Below are positions 33,755 to 45,525 of a stretch of DNA of 64,000 nucleotides, piece after piece. Every line of letters begins with the position of its first letter. The stretch's first letter is position 1. The stretch covers positions 62,001 through 126,000 of the forward strand of contig JBBHKE010001258.1 in NCBI GenBank assembly GCA_037447655.1, in the 5' to 3' direction. Source of the stretch: Zygnema cylindricum (Eukaryota > Streptophyta > Zygnematophyceae > Zygnematales > Zygnemataceae). Under the pieces are notes generated by a model, which worked only from the letters and a program-made list of their open reading frames with translations, was not told where the DNA came from and did not search any database. Position numbers and translations under genes: made by a program.

Positions 33755-36700
33755 GAGAGACACCTTCCGGTACCTACATATATACCTCTTGCTCCAACTC
33801 ACCATTTAAAAATGCGGTCTACACGTCCATGAAATGGACGTGCTTCTTCCCCATCGCTGCAATTGCAATAATAATCCGTAGTGAGTCGAACTTCACCACG
33901 GGAGCATAAGTCTCCTTAAAATCGATTCCCTCACGTTGTTGGAACCCCTTACAAACAAGTCTTGCCTTGTACTTAATTATTTCACTCGACGCTCCAGTTT
34001 TGGTTTTAAAGACCCACTTTGCATCAATCCCCTTTTTCCCCTCCGGTAATTTCACTCCATCAAAAGTTCGATTATCAACCACCGACTTAAATTCTTTCTC
34101 CCGCGTCGGTTTCCACTTACTCTCCCAATCAATCGAACTCCTTGCCTCGACATAAGATTGAGGGTCGCCGGTCATATTTTCCGTAAGTGATTGCTACAAA
34201 AGAAACTCCGTCTCTTTAGCATCGGAAAGAAAATAATGCGAATTCGATGCATTTTCCCCTTTTTGATCGTAAGTGAGTTTCTCCGGTTTCTTCCCCTTCG
34301 TTCTCCGAGAGCTCCTTCTAATAACTTGCTCCTCCTCCTTTTCTTTTTTCTCTTCCTCTTCCTCGGATTCAATTTCAATTTCCTTCTCACTCGATTTATA
34401 ACTCAATTTAGAGCTTTGATATTTCCGAATGTTCGAAGGCACTCGGGAATCCAAAGATCCGTTACTCTTTCTTTCAAATTCATTTTCAACAGATTTCTTC
34501 AAATTCTTTTTCTTAGTTTTCTCATTCGGTTCCACATCGGATTCCGAATCCCCAATGAACAGAAAATTCTCAATTTCACTCTCCTCATAAAAATCCAAAT
34601 TCTCCTTAAATTTCCCAACGGAATTCATGGCGGATTTGAGATCCTCATGAAAATCAACATTCCGAGATTCCTCCACGGTGTGACGAGCCGGATCATACAC
34701 TCGGTACAAATTCCCCTTCGGGCTATAACCAACAAAAATTCTCGGCTAACACCTTGGTGAAAATTTCCCTTTCCTCTTGATTGATTCCACATAAACCGTA
34801 ACATGACATCCCGAAATTCTCAAATGATGAACCGTGGGCTTTCTCCCACTCCATAACTCCTCCGGTATTTTACTTCTGGAAACGGAAGTGAGTCTTCGGT
34901 TACAAATATAATTCGCTGTAAGACTCGCATCTCCCCACAAAAACATCTCTCGTCCGGAGCTATGAACCATCGCACGGACCATTTCTTGTAACGTAGGAAT
35001 CTTCCTCTAGGCCACTCCATTTGACTCCGGAGAATAAGGCGCCGTGAAAAAATACCTTATCCCCCACTCCTTACAATACCCCTCAAAAACAACAAACTCC
35101 CCTTCATTGTCTGAACGAATGGACTTAAGCTTCTTATCAATTTGCCTTTCGGCCATCACACGCCATGCTTTAAATTTTTCAAATGCATCCAATTTTTTTT
35201 TCAATAAATACACCCATGACTTCCGAAAGAAGTCATCAACAATTACCAAAGTATACTTGTTACCTCCAATTGTCTCGGGTTTAATATGTCCACAAAGATC
35301 GATGTGGACAACCTCCAAAGGATTTTGAGCTCGATGCTTGATGTCTTTATTCGGATGGGATTTCCGAATTTGACGTCCTTTGCTACATCCTCTGCATCCG
35401 TTCACCTTCTCACCGGATGCGAGGTCCAAACCCCTCACCGAAGAATGTCGAATCATCTTCTTCAAACTTACCTCGGATGTGTGACACATTCGATGATGCC
35501 ATAAGGTAAGATCACCTTTCAACTCCGAAATTTGGTGTGAAATTCCCTCGGTGGGAACTTTAGATTTCGGCCTCCTCCACAAGAGCCGACTATGATTCTC
35601 ATCCGTTACAACTCCTTCTCCAATAACATTCCCCTTCTCATTACAAATCTTGATAGATTGATCACCTCTCGCAAGTAAGCTTCCACCACTCTTTTGGATT
35701 TGTGGAACGCTTAACAAATTGACCGAACCGTCCGGAATATAAAGAGTATTTTGTAGACGATACTCCGTCGATCTCTCTTTCCCATCATTATCCCATGAAA
35801 GATTATCAAGCCGAACCGTGCCAACCGTACCAACCGAAATGACATGGCCGCTTGCAATCGTAATAAACTTTGGAACCGTGAGTTCCCTCATATCATCAAA
35901 CAAGGTAGCATCCGTGCAAACATGGTGAGATGCCCCTGTATCAATAATCCACTCTTTCTCCAAATTTCCTCCACTACTTACCGAATCAAGGGTAAGGTTA
36001 AGAACCGGAAAAACATCACCGGTTTCATTACCATAGTCAAAGTAATTTGCATTACCGTAACCACTACCACCACCGCGGCGTCCTCCTCGGCCGCCTCTAT
36101 CACCTCCTCTAGCTCCTCTTCCACCTTCGGAATCTCCACTCTTTGCATAACATTGAGGGATCGTATGCCCCCACTTACCGCAAAAATGACATTGCTTATC
36201 CTTATCCGGACAAGATGAAGACAAATGTCCAAGCCGGTTACACCGGTAGCATGTCACATTGGAAAGATTCGAAGGGACCTTCGGTGGACGACCTTGCTCC
36301 CTCTTGTTGCCTCCACCGCCGCCACCACCTCTCGGGCCACCTCCTCTACCACCTCCTCTACCACCGGCATAGTTAAGATCCGGGGTTTCGCGAGTAGTAG
36401 AGTTGAGAACTCCTCCTCCTCCACTTGAAGAAGCCGATGGAGTTCCCTCCAACATTTTGATAAAATTGACGGTGAATCCGAAAGTATTATCCGCCTTCGC
36501 TCGTAAAATAGCTTTAAGATGCGAAAGCTTGTCCGGCAAAGCGTTAAGAAACACATTTAATTTATCCGCATCCAAAATAACTCGGCCATTGTTGAGTAAT
36601 TGCTCGAGTATAATATTGAAGCGTTTCACGGCATCATCTATCAATTAATTTGACTTGATTTTAAAATTCATAAAATCCGTATAAACATATTGACCTTTGT

Positions 36701-37379
36701 TCTCAACGCCTCTCTTATATTGCTCCTCAAGTGCTTGCCAACACTCATGGGCCGTGCCGTGAGCAAGGAAATGATCAAGCACGGAAGAAGTGCAATTCTT
36801 CATCAAACCGGTCGTTGCCGCAATATCCTTCAACCTCCATTGAGCACGTGCCTTACTCTCGAGTGGCATTTTCTCTTCTCCATTGACAATCCTCCAAAGC
36901 TTCTTGAGAATAAGTTGACCTGAAATAAACTTCTTCCAAACGGCATAATTGGTGCCATTAAAGGCCACGGATTTCCCCGACATATTATAATCATCTTCAT
37001 TATCCAATGCCTCTTCAAAATCTGAATCTTCCTCTATCTTTGCTTTACCTTTCCTAATTCTCTCTTTTATCTCACTCTCATTAGCTCCTCCACTGAATGG
37101 ATCGGCAGCCTGAAATGAAGCAAATTCTCTTTTCTCACTAGATTGAGTTTGAAATGGTGAATCTACATATCTCATTAATGTATCAAACATTTCCTCAAAT
37201 ATTCTCTCCGTATTCCGAGTCTCCTCAAATTGAGAACCCGAAAAACTGAACTCTTTTGCTCTCTCCGAAGTCGACATGGGGGAAGGAGTATTTATATTCT
37301 TCTTCCTCCCCATGCGCTCCTTCTCTATCTCCGAAGCACTTGCTCCGATACCAATTGTAGGATCTTGAGCAAAAGACAT
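33755..37379 (-). pseudogene. outer Copia gag-pol, 5' part (gag to start of RT)
   Basis: Gag starts at 37379 inside the 5' LTR (MSFAQDPTIGIGASASEIEK) and reads through the primer-binding site. Gag continues to about 36650, where a frameshift leads into the 36644-35007 frame. That frame holds two zinc knuckles (CYRCNRLGHLSSSC and CHFCGKWGHTIPQC), Gly/Arg-rich linkers, the protease motif WIIDTGASHHVC, the pre-integrase HLWHHRMCHTS-like and CRGCSKGRQ motifs, and the integrase core (VVHIDLCGHIKPE, IRSDNEGEF). Further segments are 34982-34746 (integrase end), 34709-34194 (acidic linker) and 34175-33819 (RT start, AKWVFKTKTGASSE to VHFMDV). The last is cut by the inner Copia and continues at 29236. 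Stops and frameshifts make it inactive. Confidence 0.9.
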
Positions 37380-38019
37380 TCACTCAAAATAATTCACAAA
37401 ACATAATCATTACACAGCAGAAGCTCATAAATGACAAGAGGAATATTCAACTAAAAAGAATTATAAGTGTTTTTGGTCGAAGCCTCTTTACATCATCTCA
37501 ATTCTCTCTTCTCTCTCTTCTCTATCCTCTTTAAATAATCTCTTACTCCAATATCAAATCCTCTATGATTCAATCATGTAAGATAGAATTAATTAATTCG
37601 ATACTCTGCACATGTACACTGTTGCCTATATATACTTGCTACTCTGCACTAAGAGACAACAGGATAAGACAAGCAGAACTTAGCGTAGCGACGAAGTCTA
37701 TCCCTAGTTGACTGTGCACTCTTCAATGAAAGTTCCACGAAGGAAGGCGCACACGCTTCTTCCTTCAAAACGACAAACTCCAAACGTTGACTTAAACACG
37801 TGTTGCTTTACGAACACACCTGCACGCAAATTGAAACACCTGCGCACGAAACAAACAAGTGACGTGAAACGAAAATAGTGTGTTTCGTTCGCGGACAACA
37901 AAAGTATTGTCGCGAAACGACATCGTACTTTTTGTATGATGACGCGACAGTTCGCGTCAAACAAATACAACTTAGTATGACGCTTCGCGAAATGTCGCGA
38001 AAACGACAATATCCCAACA
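37356..38019 (-). repeat. 5' LTR of the outer Copia
   Basis: It reads TGTAGGATCTTGAGC... to ATATCCCAACA on the plus strand and pairs with 27074-27740. The gag ATG (37379-37377) is 24 bp inside its 3' end. Confidence 0.9.
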
Positions 38020-38600
38020 TCTTTAACCTTACGTTTAAAACACATACGCGATGTGTTTTAAAACTAAGTATTTTCGATAAACAAATAGTAATATATATTC
38101 GCATGCGCCGTAATTTTTGAAAATTTTCATACGATTTCCAAGAATTAAGAAAAGTTAGAATTCGCTATGTTTAGTTCGTTTGTGTTCGAATAAGACAAAT
38201 AAAAGTACACAATTTGTTAAGTTTTGTCCGTTTTCGTCCAATACGGTTTTTTTTTTTGCAGGGGTCTTCAAATTCTGATGCCATTTCACGTCGACCGGAT
38301 AGGAGACGTAAAGGCAAAGCGCATCTTCTTTAACCGTGAAACTGCACAGGCTGTAAGGGGGTACGTCTACAATGTCACGCTAAGACATACGACGTCACAT
38401 GTAGTTCAAAAAAATAACGTGCGACCTTAGATTGTAGACGCTGACAACCGTCACAAGTATTGTTGACGTATACAATCTTCACAAGCGTAAGTAACAATTT
38501 TGTCCTCACAGATATAGGGACACTTGAAAACCGAGTTTGGCGGATCCACGCTAAAATACAAAGTAAGTTCGCTAAGTTACAAGTACATGGGGACATACCC
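38020..38600. mobile_element. right part of the 778-bp PIF/Harbinger-like MITE
   Basis: It continues the element of 26872-27073 and ends with the inverted repeat ACATGGGGACATACCC, followed by TTA. It is closely similar to 54590-55167 throughout (for example AAAACTAAGTATTT, GTACACAATTTG, AAGTAAGTTCGCTAAGTTAC) and has no transposase frame. Confidence 0.8.
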
Positions 38601-38603
38601 TTA

Positions 38604-39214
38604 TACAAATAGCGCAGTTTGCAAGTTTTTCCCATTAAATGAGCGGTAAAACATTATAAATATTTTCATTTAGCGCACTTAAATTTCTTCATGGACTGGC
38701 TAAGGACACCATATTAGTAGTCTACGACATAGTGTCTTAGATTTGGGTTTAAATCTCGGTAAACGCAATTTTTGACAAAGTTCGTTTGTCTGATACTATT
38801 TGTCAAACATCCATGGTCGCTTTCTCTCTCTATCTTTTCAACATTCCATGGTGGCTTCTTTAAAAAAAAAATGAAGAAGAGGTTTGTACAGTTTTCAAAC
38901 TTACCGCGCGAAAATAGTTTGACATTTCAAACGTCTCCTTTCGAAAATGTCCCTACATTGTCGATAAAATTAAGTACATGTTCCGTGAAATTTCCGTTCA
39001 GTTCACTGGACAGAAAGTACTAATAAATGTGACGTATGTTTTCCTCAAATTCCGTACATTTCTGTAACAAACAGTACATTTTACTGAAATACTGTACTCT
39101 TCTCATAAATTGTCCGTTTAGTTTACCGGACAGAAAGTATATCAGTTTTTTTTGCATTTTTTTCAAAAGTCACGAATTATACGTTTCTATCGGAAAAAAG
39201 GAAAAAATCGCACG
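38604..39214. other. AT-rich stretch without a recognisable gene
   Basis: Nothing coding is seen. Short motifs such as CTGGACAGAAAGTA (near 39006) and CCGGACAGAAAGTA (near 39126) recur, suggesting an old local duplication. Confidence 0.55.
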
Positions 39215-39222
39215 ATTTGAAC

Positions 39223-39819
39223 CATAGTTCAAAAGTAGGTGAAAGTAGGCCCATTCAATATGCCTATTGTATGCAAAACATACAATATGGCCTTAAGACC
39301 CATATTGTATTGGTCGCAAAATGAAAAATAATAGTAACAGGGTTGAGTTGCACATCGATCGATAGAGAATTAAACGCCATGTCTAAATTTTGAAAAACAT
39401 TCGGACAAATTTTTATTTTTCCGTGAGTTTTGAGGTATTTTTAATTTAATCCGTCAGATTTGGACAATCGGACGGTCGCTGATCAAAGTAGCGATCTAAA
39501 AAGATCACATGAAAAGCCCATAATTCAACTTACGATAGGACTTACGTCCTCGTTTTTTTTTTTTTCGCGTTTTTTTTTCCCGCGCAATGTCATCCTACGC
39601 CGTGTCAGTTCGCTAAAAAATTTGGTACGGCGGCGTGCGCTGTACTATGATGATATGTCAGATTCGTACGTTCGAACAAGAGTGTGCACAATGCACACAC
39701 ATTTCGAACAAGAGTGTGCACAATGCACACACATACAGTAGGCTTACTCTACGCGAGTTTTGTGCCAAGTTTTGTGCGCCTACCAAAGGCCTACCATAAA
39801 AACGTACTTTTGAACTAAG
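39223..39819. mobile_element. hAT-like MITE with 8-bp target duplication
   Basis: Inverted ends read C(A/T)TAGTTCAAAAGTA. The element is flanked by a perfect 8-bp duplication ATTTGAAC (39215-39222 and 39820-39827), the size typical of hAT elements. It shares its outer parts with 46973-47278 but has about 290 extra bp between roughly 39545 and 39785, including a 31-bp tandem repeat. An internal hairpin ATTGTATGcaaaaCATACAAT lies near 39266. Confidence 0.75.
39671..39733. repeat. 31-bp tandem duplication with internal palindrome
   Basis: The unit starting TTCGAACAAGAGTGTG and ending TGCACACACA occurs twice. Each copy contains the near-palindrome GTGTGCACAATGCACAC. Confidence 0.85.
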
Positions 39820-39827
39820 ATTTGAAC

Positions 39828-41450
39828 AACTATGGGATAGCCGCACCGATAACGACGAAGCAAAGCGAGGCAATCCAAATGGAGGGACACGATAAAAGGA
39901 CAAAAACGGAAAACATGATCCACCATGACGTATGCATAGCGTCATAAAAAGTACGAACGCAACATGGTACGGACAAACAAACATGACGTAATGCGTGAGA
40001 AATGACTTCGCCTCAGCTCTTCACTTTTTCTTTTTTTATGCTTAAAGTGGATTTCAACTCTAATTCAATTTATTTCTATTTCTAATTCAATGAATTTGGA
40101 AAGACGGTATTGTTTCATAGGACGGAAATTGAATTTATGACCGCCAATAGAATCTGAAAAATTGCAAAAAGTAAAAAGTTTCAATCGGGCATCGATCGCT
40201 CAATAATAGACGTCTGTTTTAGGGTTTAGGGTTTGAGAACCCTATGTTTTAAGGTGACGATTTTGAACATTTTTTTCTCCATCTTTCAGAAAATGTTGAA
40301 GACGAGAGAAATTAAACATTGGAAAGTGTATTCGAAACGGCTATAGTCTAAACTATTTGAAAATCTGAAAACCTGAAACCCTAAAAAATTGAAAATTTGA
40401 AATTTGAACATTTTAACATTTTGAAATTTGTAAATATGAAATTTTGAAGAATCGAAAACCTGAAATCCTGAAATTAAGATGTGAAAAATAGACATCGGCG
40501 GTTGCAAATTTGTATATTTTGTTTAAATTATGGACAACTTGAACATGAAAAAAAAAAAAAAACACACTATGGATTTTGGACATTGCAAAGATAGTGGACA
40601 AACTAAACTGAAAATGGACAATTACAGACATTGCTAAAATTAAAATTGAATTCTACCGTAAGATTAGATGCTGGTTATGAAGTATAAATAGTGGAATCTG
40701 GTTACAGAATTTGGCGACTGCAAGATTTTCTTTTTGTCAATAACGATTAATTTTTGATTAAAAAAGGTTAAACTGTGAAAAATAAAAAACGTGCTCTGTT
40801 TTTTTTTCACAAATGTTCAAAAGCGTGAGAAATTGAAATTTTAGAATGTGTTTGATTTTCTTCACAAATTTCGAAAAGCGTGAAAATTTTCAAATCCAAG
40901 TTGAAATTAAAAATAAAACTGAAACTGAAACTGAAAATTGAAACTGGTTTTTATTTTATGAAAACTTTGACCAGAATGATATCGATGATTTCGGAGAGAG
41001 TGGCGCAAAACCCGTTTGATCCCAAAAAAAATAAAATCAACCGTTGACTTACGATCGGAGGTTAGTTCAATTTTTCCCCTCTGTGATTAGTAAGGTTTAT
41101 CCTACCACTTTGTTTCCCTCCTCTATCGTAACATTTTTTTGTTTTTCTTTGTCACGAATGCTACATATATCTGGTAGTCTTTGACAATTCGAAGGTCAGT
41201 TTCTTTTTTTTTGTTGTCGAAAGCACGTTTTAGGTTTTTTCTATAATCAATCTTTTTGTCCTTTCGGCTCTTGTTTAGCCAACTCATAATTTCTCCCGTG
41301 TAAAATGTTTCTTTTTCACTTTTCGTAGATATGGTTTAAGTTTCGTCTGTCGAAAAGACATTTTGTTTTCCGTCTTCAAAATAAATTTTGTTTTCCCTCG
41401 TTCGTTTTTCTTTCCTCTGTCGTAAAGATGTTTTATGCAATGTTGCATAT
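39828..41450. other. AT-rich stretch without a recognisable gene
   Basis: It includes three tandem plant-type telomeric units near 40217-40236 and an A-rich, GAAAATTTGAAA-like low-complexity block at 40350-40470. The 40985-41205 segment is a diverged copy of 10300-10515. Confidence 0.55.
40217..40236. repeat. interstitial TTTAGGG telomere-type repeats
   Basis: The sequence GTTTTAGGGTTTAGGGTTTG holds nearly three TTTAGGG units, the Arabidopsis-type telomere motif. It is short and could be chance or a relic of break repair, but it fits a plant-lineage genome. Confidence 0.4.
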
Positions 41451-41454
41451 CGAA

Positions 41455-41550
41455 CGGGCGGAGGGGGAGGGAGGAGGGGGAGGAAGAGGAAAAGGGAGAG
41501 GAAGAGGGAAAGAGAGAGGAAGAGGGAAATGGAAAGGTTGAGGGAGAGGC
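41455..41550. repeat. GA/GGGA-rich microsatellite
   Basis: An almost pure purine tract (GGAGGGGGAGGGAGGAGGGG, then GAGAGGAAGAGGGAAA). Confidence 0.85.
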
Positions 41551-41569
41551 TTCTGGACTCGTGCGGTAC

Positions 41570-41960
41570 CGATAGTTCGAGTAAAACCCGTTTTTTTAGG
41601 AAAACCGATGTTACTTGTACTGCCAGTTCAAGTAAAACCGGCTTTACTTGTACTGCCAGATCAAGTAAAATGGATTTTACTTGTAACCAATTTGAGGAAT
41701 ACTGATGTTACTGGTGTAACTTGTAGTGTTTGTTTGAGTAAAACCGGTTATAATCGTACCACGAGTTCGAGTAAAAGCGGTCCTTTTGAATAATTGTTGT
41801 TATTTGTCTTGTTGAGTAAATCAGGGTTAACTCGTACTTCTAGTCCAAGTAAAGCCGTTTTTTTTGAATAAAACCGGCTTTAGTCGTACCTCTAATTCGA
41901 GGAAAGCCGATTTATTGCGTAGAACTGGTTTTAATTTTATCTCCAGTTTGATTACACCTG
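41570..41960. repeat. degenerate tandem array of about 45-55 bp with inverted core
   Basis: Units contain (C/T)AGTTCAAGTAAAACCGGCT followed by TTACTTGTACTGC or TAATCGTACC. Each unit has an inverted core CAAGTAAA...TTTACTTG around ACCGGC, so single units could fold into hairpins. About seven diverged units are visible. Confidence 0.7.
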
Positions 41961-42084
41961 GTGTTACTCTTATTATGAAGTGTAACATTATTACTCTTGC
42001 TCCAATTCGTGTATAACTGCATCCGCCCGCATTGCTGGTTCAAGAAAATCCATCGTTGGTTCAAGAAAAACATGACCAGCTGTA

Positions 42085-42300
42085 CACCGTGTATCGCTAT
42101 TAGTGTTGATGTTTTTTTTTCCACTGAAAACATCTTTTCTCCGTACACAGTCGTGGATTGTAGATCTGATGGTTGCGATTGGAAGCCAAAATTTTCACTT
42201 TCCAATTGGCGGTCTTCATTTGAAAATTGGAGAATTGTGTACGGAGAAAAGATGTTTTATGTGGCTAAAAAACTATTAACCCTAATAGCGATACACGGTG
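42085..42300. mobile_element. 216-bp TA-flanked MITE with long inverted repeats
   Basis: The ends CACCGTGTATCGCTATTAG are inverted, and pairing continues for about 75 bp on each side (through CATCTTTTCTCCGTACAC). TA flanks both ends (42083-42084 and 42301-42302), which fits a mariner-like origin. Half of a second copy is at 53299-53398. Confidence 0.8.
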
Positions 42301-42586
42301 TACTTTTCAGCCTTTACATTGATACTAAGGGTGATGCTCCATCGGATGAAAAGTGAGATTGTTTACATAAATCTGTACCTTTCCGTACTATGTTGTACCA
42401 CTACCTTTGTTTTTATTCGCAAAGCAACATTACAGTGGATCTCACCAATATTCTCCGAAGGTCCGGGAGGTAACAAGGACTGTTGGATTCTTTCCATCCG
42501 GGTTCTGTAATTGACTACCCTGTTAATTCCTGAATTGACTACCCTGTTAATTGCTGATAAGAACCAGAGCTGATTTGTAATTACTT

Positions 42587-43642
42587 ATGTTCTCGCAGGT
42601 TTTGCACTACACGCATTTTCTTCCTTTCTCCACTTTTATAGCCAAAATGAAAAAAGTTAACTCTACAGCCATGAATACTAGTCTTTTGGAATGTTGTCCT
42701 CTTCCTATTCTTTCCGACATCTTAGTTCGTTCGTCGAGTGGTGGAGAATTTTGTCAACTTGTTCAATATTCGACGGTATCCAAGAAGTTCGCAGAAGCAG
42801 TGAAGGGCGTCCGGTGTTTGAGATTGATGTACTTGAGGCTTCTGTGGTGGCCTTCGGAGGAACGTGCAAGTATTTTGGCCCGTGCTGTACGATTGACACC
42901 GAATATCGAGGAACTTACTTTGGATGAAACATATGATACTTTAATGGAAATGATAGGGCCGTGCATTCTTTACTGGTCAGTTGTGGTAGGCTCCGAACTG
43001 ACCACTTTTAAAGCGACGAGGTGTAACTTCACTGCGTCGCATTTAAATGCTTTGAGCGAAATGAAAGCTTTGAAACGTTTGGTTTTTCAAGATTGCAAGA
43101 TTACATCAAAAATGACTATAAATAAGACGCTTTTCGCAAATGTTCAAGAGCTATTTCTATGTAAGTACTCCGGTGATTGCACGCAAGAAGAGTCTTTGCA
43201 TTTTCTAGTCGAACATATGCCTCGACTCCGGGTTTTGTATTATGAAGACAATGAGGTGGCACTCTTTCCATTGGATATTAACTCAAAATCCTTAGACGTA
43301 TTGATAATTGACTCGTGCGCGAAATTTGTTGTGAACACTCCCAACCTTCGAGTGCTACATCACTATGCTTCATTCGTTGACATTTCAAATTACAAGATGA
43401 CACGTCTAACCAGGGTTCGTTTAGAAAGGCTTTCCTACTCAATGTCTGAAGTCAAAAAAATACAGCATTTGTTGGAAGATTGTCCGTCGTTGAAGGAAGC
43501 GAAGCTCGAGTTCCAACTTAAGGAGGTGGATCCGCTGGTTACCATAGAATGTGTAATAGAATTGACAAAATTGAAATCTTTGTATCCATATGTCAAATTT
43601 ACACTTCCATGGAACCGTTGTTTAAAGTACGATTGCAGTTGA
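42587..43642 (+). CDS. F-box/LRR-like protein, single long exon
   Basis: The open frame is 351 codons. Residues about 34-80 resemble an F-box (LLECCPLPILSDILVRSSSG, then LVQYSTVSKKFAEAVKGV). The rest has degenerate leucine-rich repeats (LTTFKATRCNFTASHLNAL, ALKRLVFQDCKITS, LDVLIIDSCAKFV, LTRVRLERLSYSM), and the C-terminus (DCPSLKEAKLEFQLKEV) resembles the end of plant FBD/LRR proteins. Such proteins usually link a target to an SCF ubiquitin ligase. The first ATG overlaps a good splice acceptor (TTCTCGCAG|G at 42599), so translation may start at the Met codons at 42647 or 42671, with a non-coding exon upstream. The frame has no internal stops and lies outside any transposon, making it one of the few host gene candidates here. 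The F-box call is by pattern only. Confidence 0.6.
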   Translation: MFSQVLHYTHFLPFSTFIAKMKKVNSTAMNTSLLECCPLPILSDILVRSSSGGEFCQLVQYSTVSKKFAEAVKGVRCLRLMYLRLLWWPSEERASILARAVRLTPNIEELTLDETYDTLMEMIGPCILYWSVVVGSELTTFKATRCNFTASHLNALSEMKALKRLVFQDCKITSKMTINKTLFANVQELFLCKYSGDCTQEESLHFLVEHMPRLRVLYYEDNEVALFPLDINSKSLDVLIIDSCAKFVVNTPNLRVLHHYASFVDISNYKMTRLTRVRLERLSYSMSEVKKIQHLLEDCPSLKEAKLEFQLKEVDPLVTIECVIELTKLKSLYPYVKFTLPWNRCLKYDCS

Positions 43643-44200
43643 AGGAGGACGTTTTTTTGGGTTGCCCACTATAGGAATATTGATGAGACTAGGTGGCAAA
43701 AGGATTACACATGTTACTCGGCATTGTATTGTTTAGTTTCAGCGGTGATGCACTAGAAAGCAAACTATTTTTTGGATTTTGGAGAAGGCTAAAACAGCAA
43801 CTAAAGTTTGAGAGTTTACATTAATGGAAGATTTCAATCATTGGATGTAAGTATAAAGTACATTTTTGTTTCAAATGGAATTTCTTTTCTTTTTTGAATC
43901 GTTTTGTGTTGCTTTTTCCTCCTCACATGTGATCAATGTACATGTTTTCTGATAGGAGTACGTAGTGTATACATTGTATGTCATCATGTACATCAACAAC
44001 TTTTTGTCATAAAATTTTATTGTGTTCTTCAACTTCTGGATTATGGATTGCCAAGTTTATAACCGTGATGTACTTGTTTGTGCACAATCTACCAATTTAA
44101 AAAAAAAAAAAAACTTGTCGATTAAAAAATAACCAACTTTGAAACTGGTTTGATGATAACCCACGTCTATGCGATTATTTACATTGTTCTTTTAGTAATT
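43643..44200. other. 3' flank of the F-box-like gene; no gene seen
   Basis: AT-rich sequence with poly-A at 44098-44114. It probably includes the 3' UTR of the preceding gene, but no convincing AATAAA signal stands out. Confidence 0.5.
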
Positions 44201-44204
44201 TGAT

Positions 44205-45525
44205 TTGTTCGTCACCAAGCCATAATTCCTCCTGCAAGCCCGAATTTCACTTCTATTCCTTCATTTCTCCTCGAATCCCCACTTCATCCTCCTATCCCCA
44301 ATTCCTCCCGAAACCCAAATTCCTATTTCAATCCCCAATCCCTCCAATCTGCAGACCTTCCCCAATCCTTAATTCTCCTCCAATTCACAATTTATTTTTC
44401 CATCTCCAATTCCTCCTCTATCCTTCAATTCCTCTAATCCCAATTTCCTTATTTTTTCCTCTTATCCCCATTTCCAACTCTAATCACCAATTCTTCTTCA
44501 AATCCCCAATTTCTCTCTATCCTCAAGTCCTCCTCCAATCCCCAATTGCTCCTCCAATCTACAGTTTCTCCCCTATCTCTAATTACTCCTCCAATCCATC
44601 CTCAAGTCCTCCAATTCTCAATTCCTCTTCTAATCCTCAATTCCTCCTCCAGTTTCCAATTCCTCCTCTCCAATTAAAAATCCTGCCTCCAATCCCCAAA
44701 TGCTCCTCCGATCTCCTCCTGTCCCCATTTCGTCCTCCAATCGCCAATTCTCTCCTTTTGGCAATTCCTCCACCAATCTTCAACTCTTCCTCCAATCCCC
44801 AATACCTCCCCGTATCTCTACTTCTTCCTTCATTCTCAATTCCTTCCTTATCCTCAATTCCTCCATTCTTCAAATCCTTATCCACTTCCCAATCGTCCTC
44901 CTAATTCCAATTCCTCCTCTATCCCCAAGTCCTCCAATCGTCAAATCCTCCCTCCAAGCCTCATTTGTTCCTCCATTCCCCACTTCCGTCTCCAATCTCT
45001 AATTCCACCTCCAATCTTCAATTTCCCCCTCCACTCCTCAAGTCCTCCTCCAATCCCCCATTCCTCCTCCAATCTGCAATTGTTCCCTAATTATAATTTA
45101 TACTCCAATCCCTAGTTCCTCCTCCAAACCCCAAATCCTCCTCTAATTCCCAATTTCTCCAATATCCTCAATTCCTCCTCGTCCTCCTCCAATCCCTATT
45201 TTGTCCCCAAATTCCCAAATTCTTCTCTATCCCCAACCCCCCCTTCAATCCCCAATTCCTCCTCCAATTCCCAATTCGTCACCAGTCACCAATTCCACCT
45301 GCACACCAATCCCCAATTCCTACCTTATTCTCATCTCCTCCTCCAATCTTGAATTCACCCTCTATCTTTAATTTCTCCTCCAATCCCCAATTCGTCCTCG
45401 AATCTCCGATTCCTCCTCTGTCCCCACTTCCTCCTGCAATCATCCTCCTTTAGTTCTCATTCCTCCTCCTAACTCCATTTCATCTTCTAATCCCCAATTC
45501 CTCCTCCAGTCCCCAATTCCTCTAT
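44205..45525. repeat. pyrimidine-rich minisatellite, second array
   Basis: Same unit as 20340-22115 (TCCTCCTCCAATCCCCAAT and variants). The array is followed by the same TTTTGACCACCCTCGACTCC sequence as the first array, which shows that both arrays are parts of one larger duplicated unit. Confidence 0.95.

Larger units (their letters stand above)
27074..38019 (-). mobile_element. outer Ty1/copia retrotransposon, minus strand, inserted into a MITE
   Basis: LTRs lie at 27074-27740 and 37356-38019. The target duplication is TATTT/TCTTT, one mismatch, supported by the empty site in the paralogous MITE near 54590. The minus-strand primer-binding site TGGTATCGGAGC (37353-37342) matches the usual complement of the initiator tRNA-Met 3' end with one change, unlike the other Copia elements here. 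A second Copia (29242-33749) lies in its RT region. Removing it leaves an element of about 6.4 kb. Confidence 0.9.

Noticed and set aside
38224-38430. 68-codon frame in the right part of the MITE
   Set aside because: The matching region of the sister MITE (54.8-55.0 kb) does not keep the frame, so it is not a transposase remnant.
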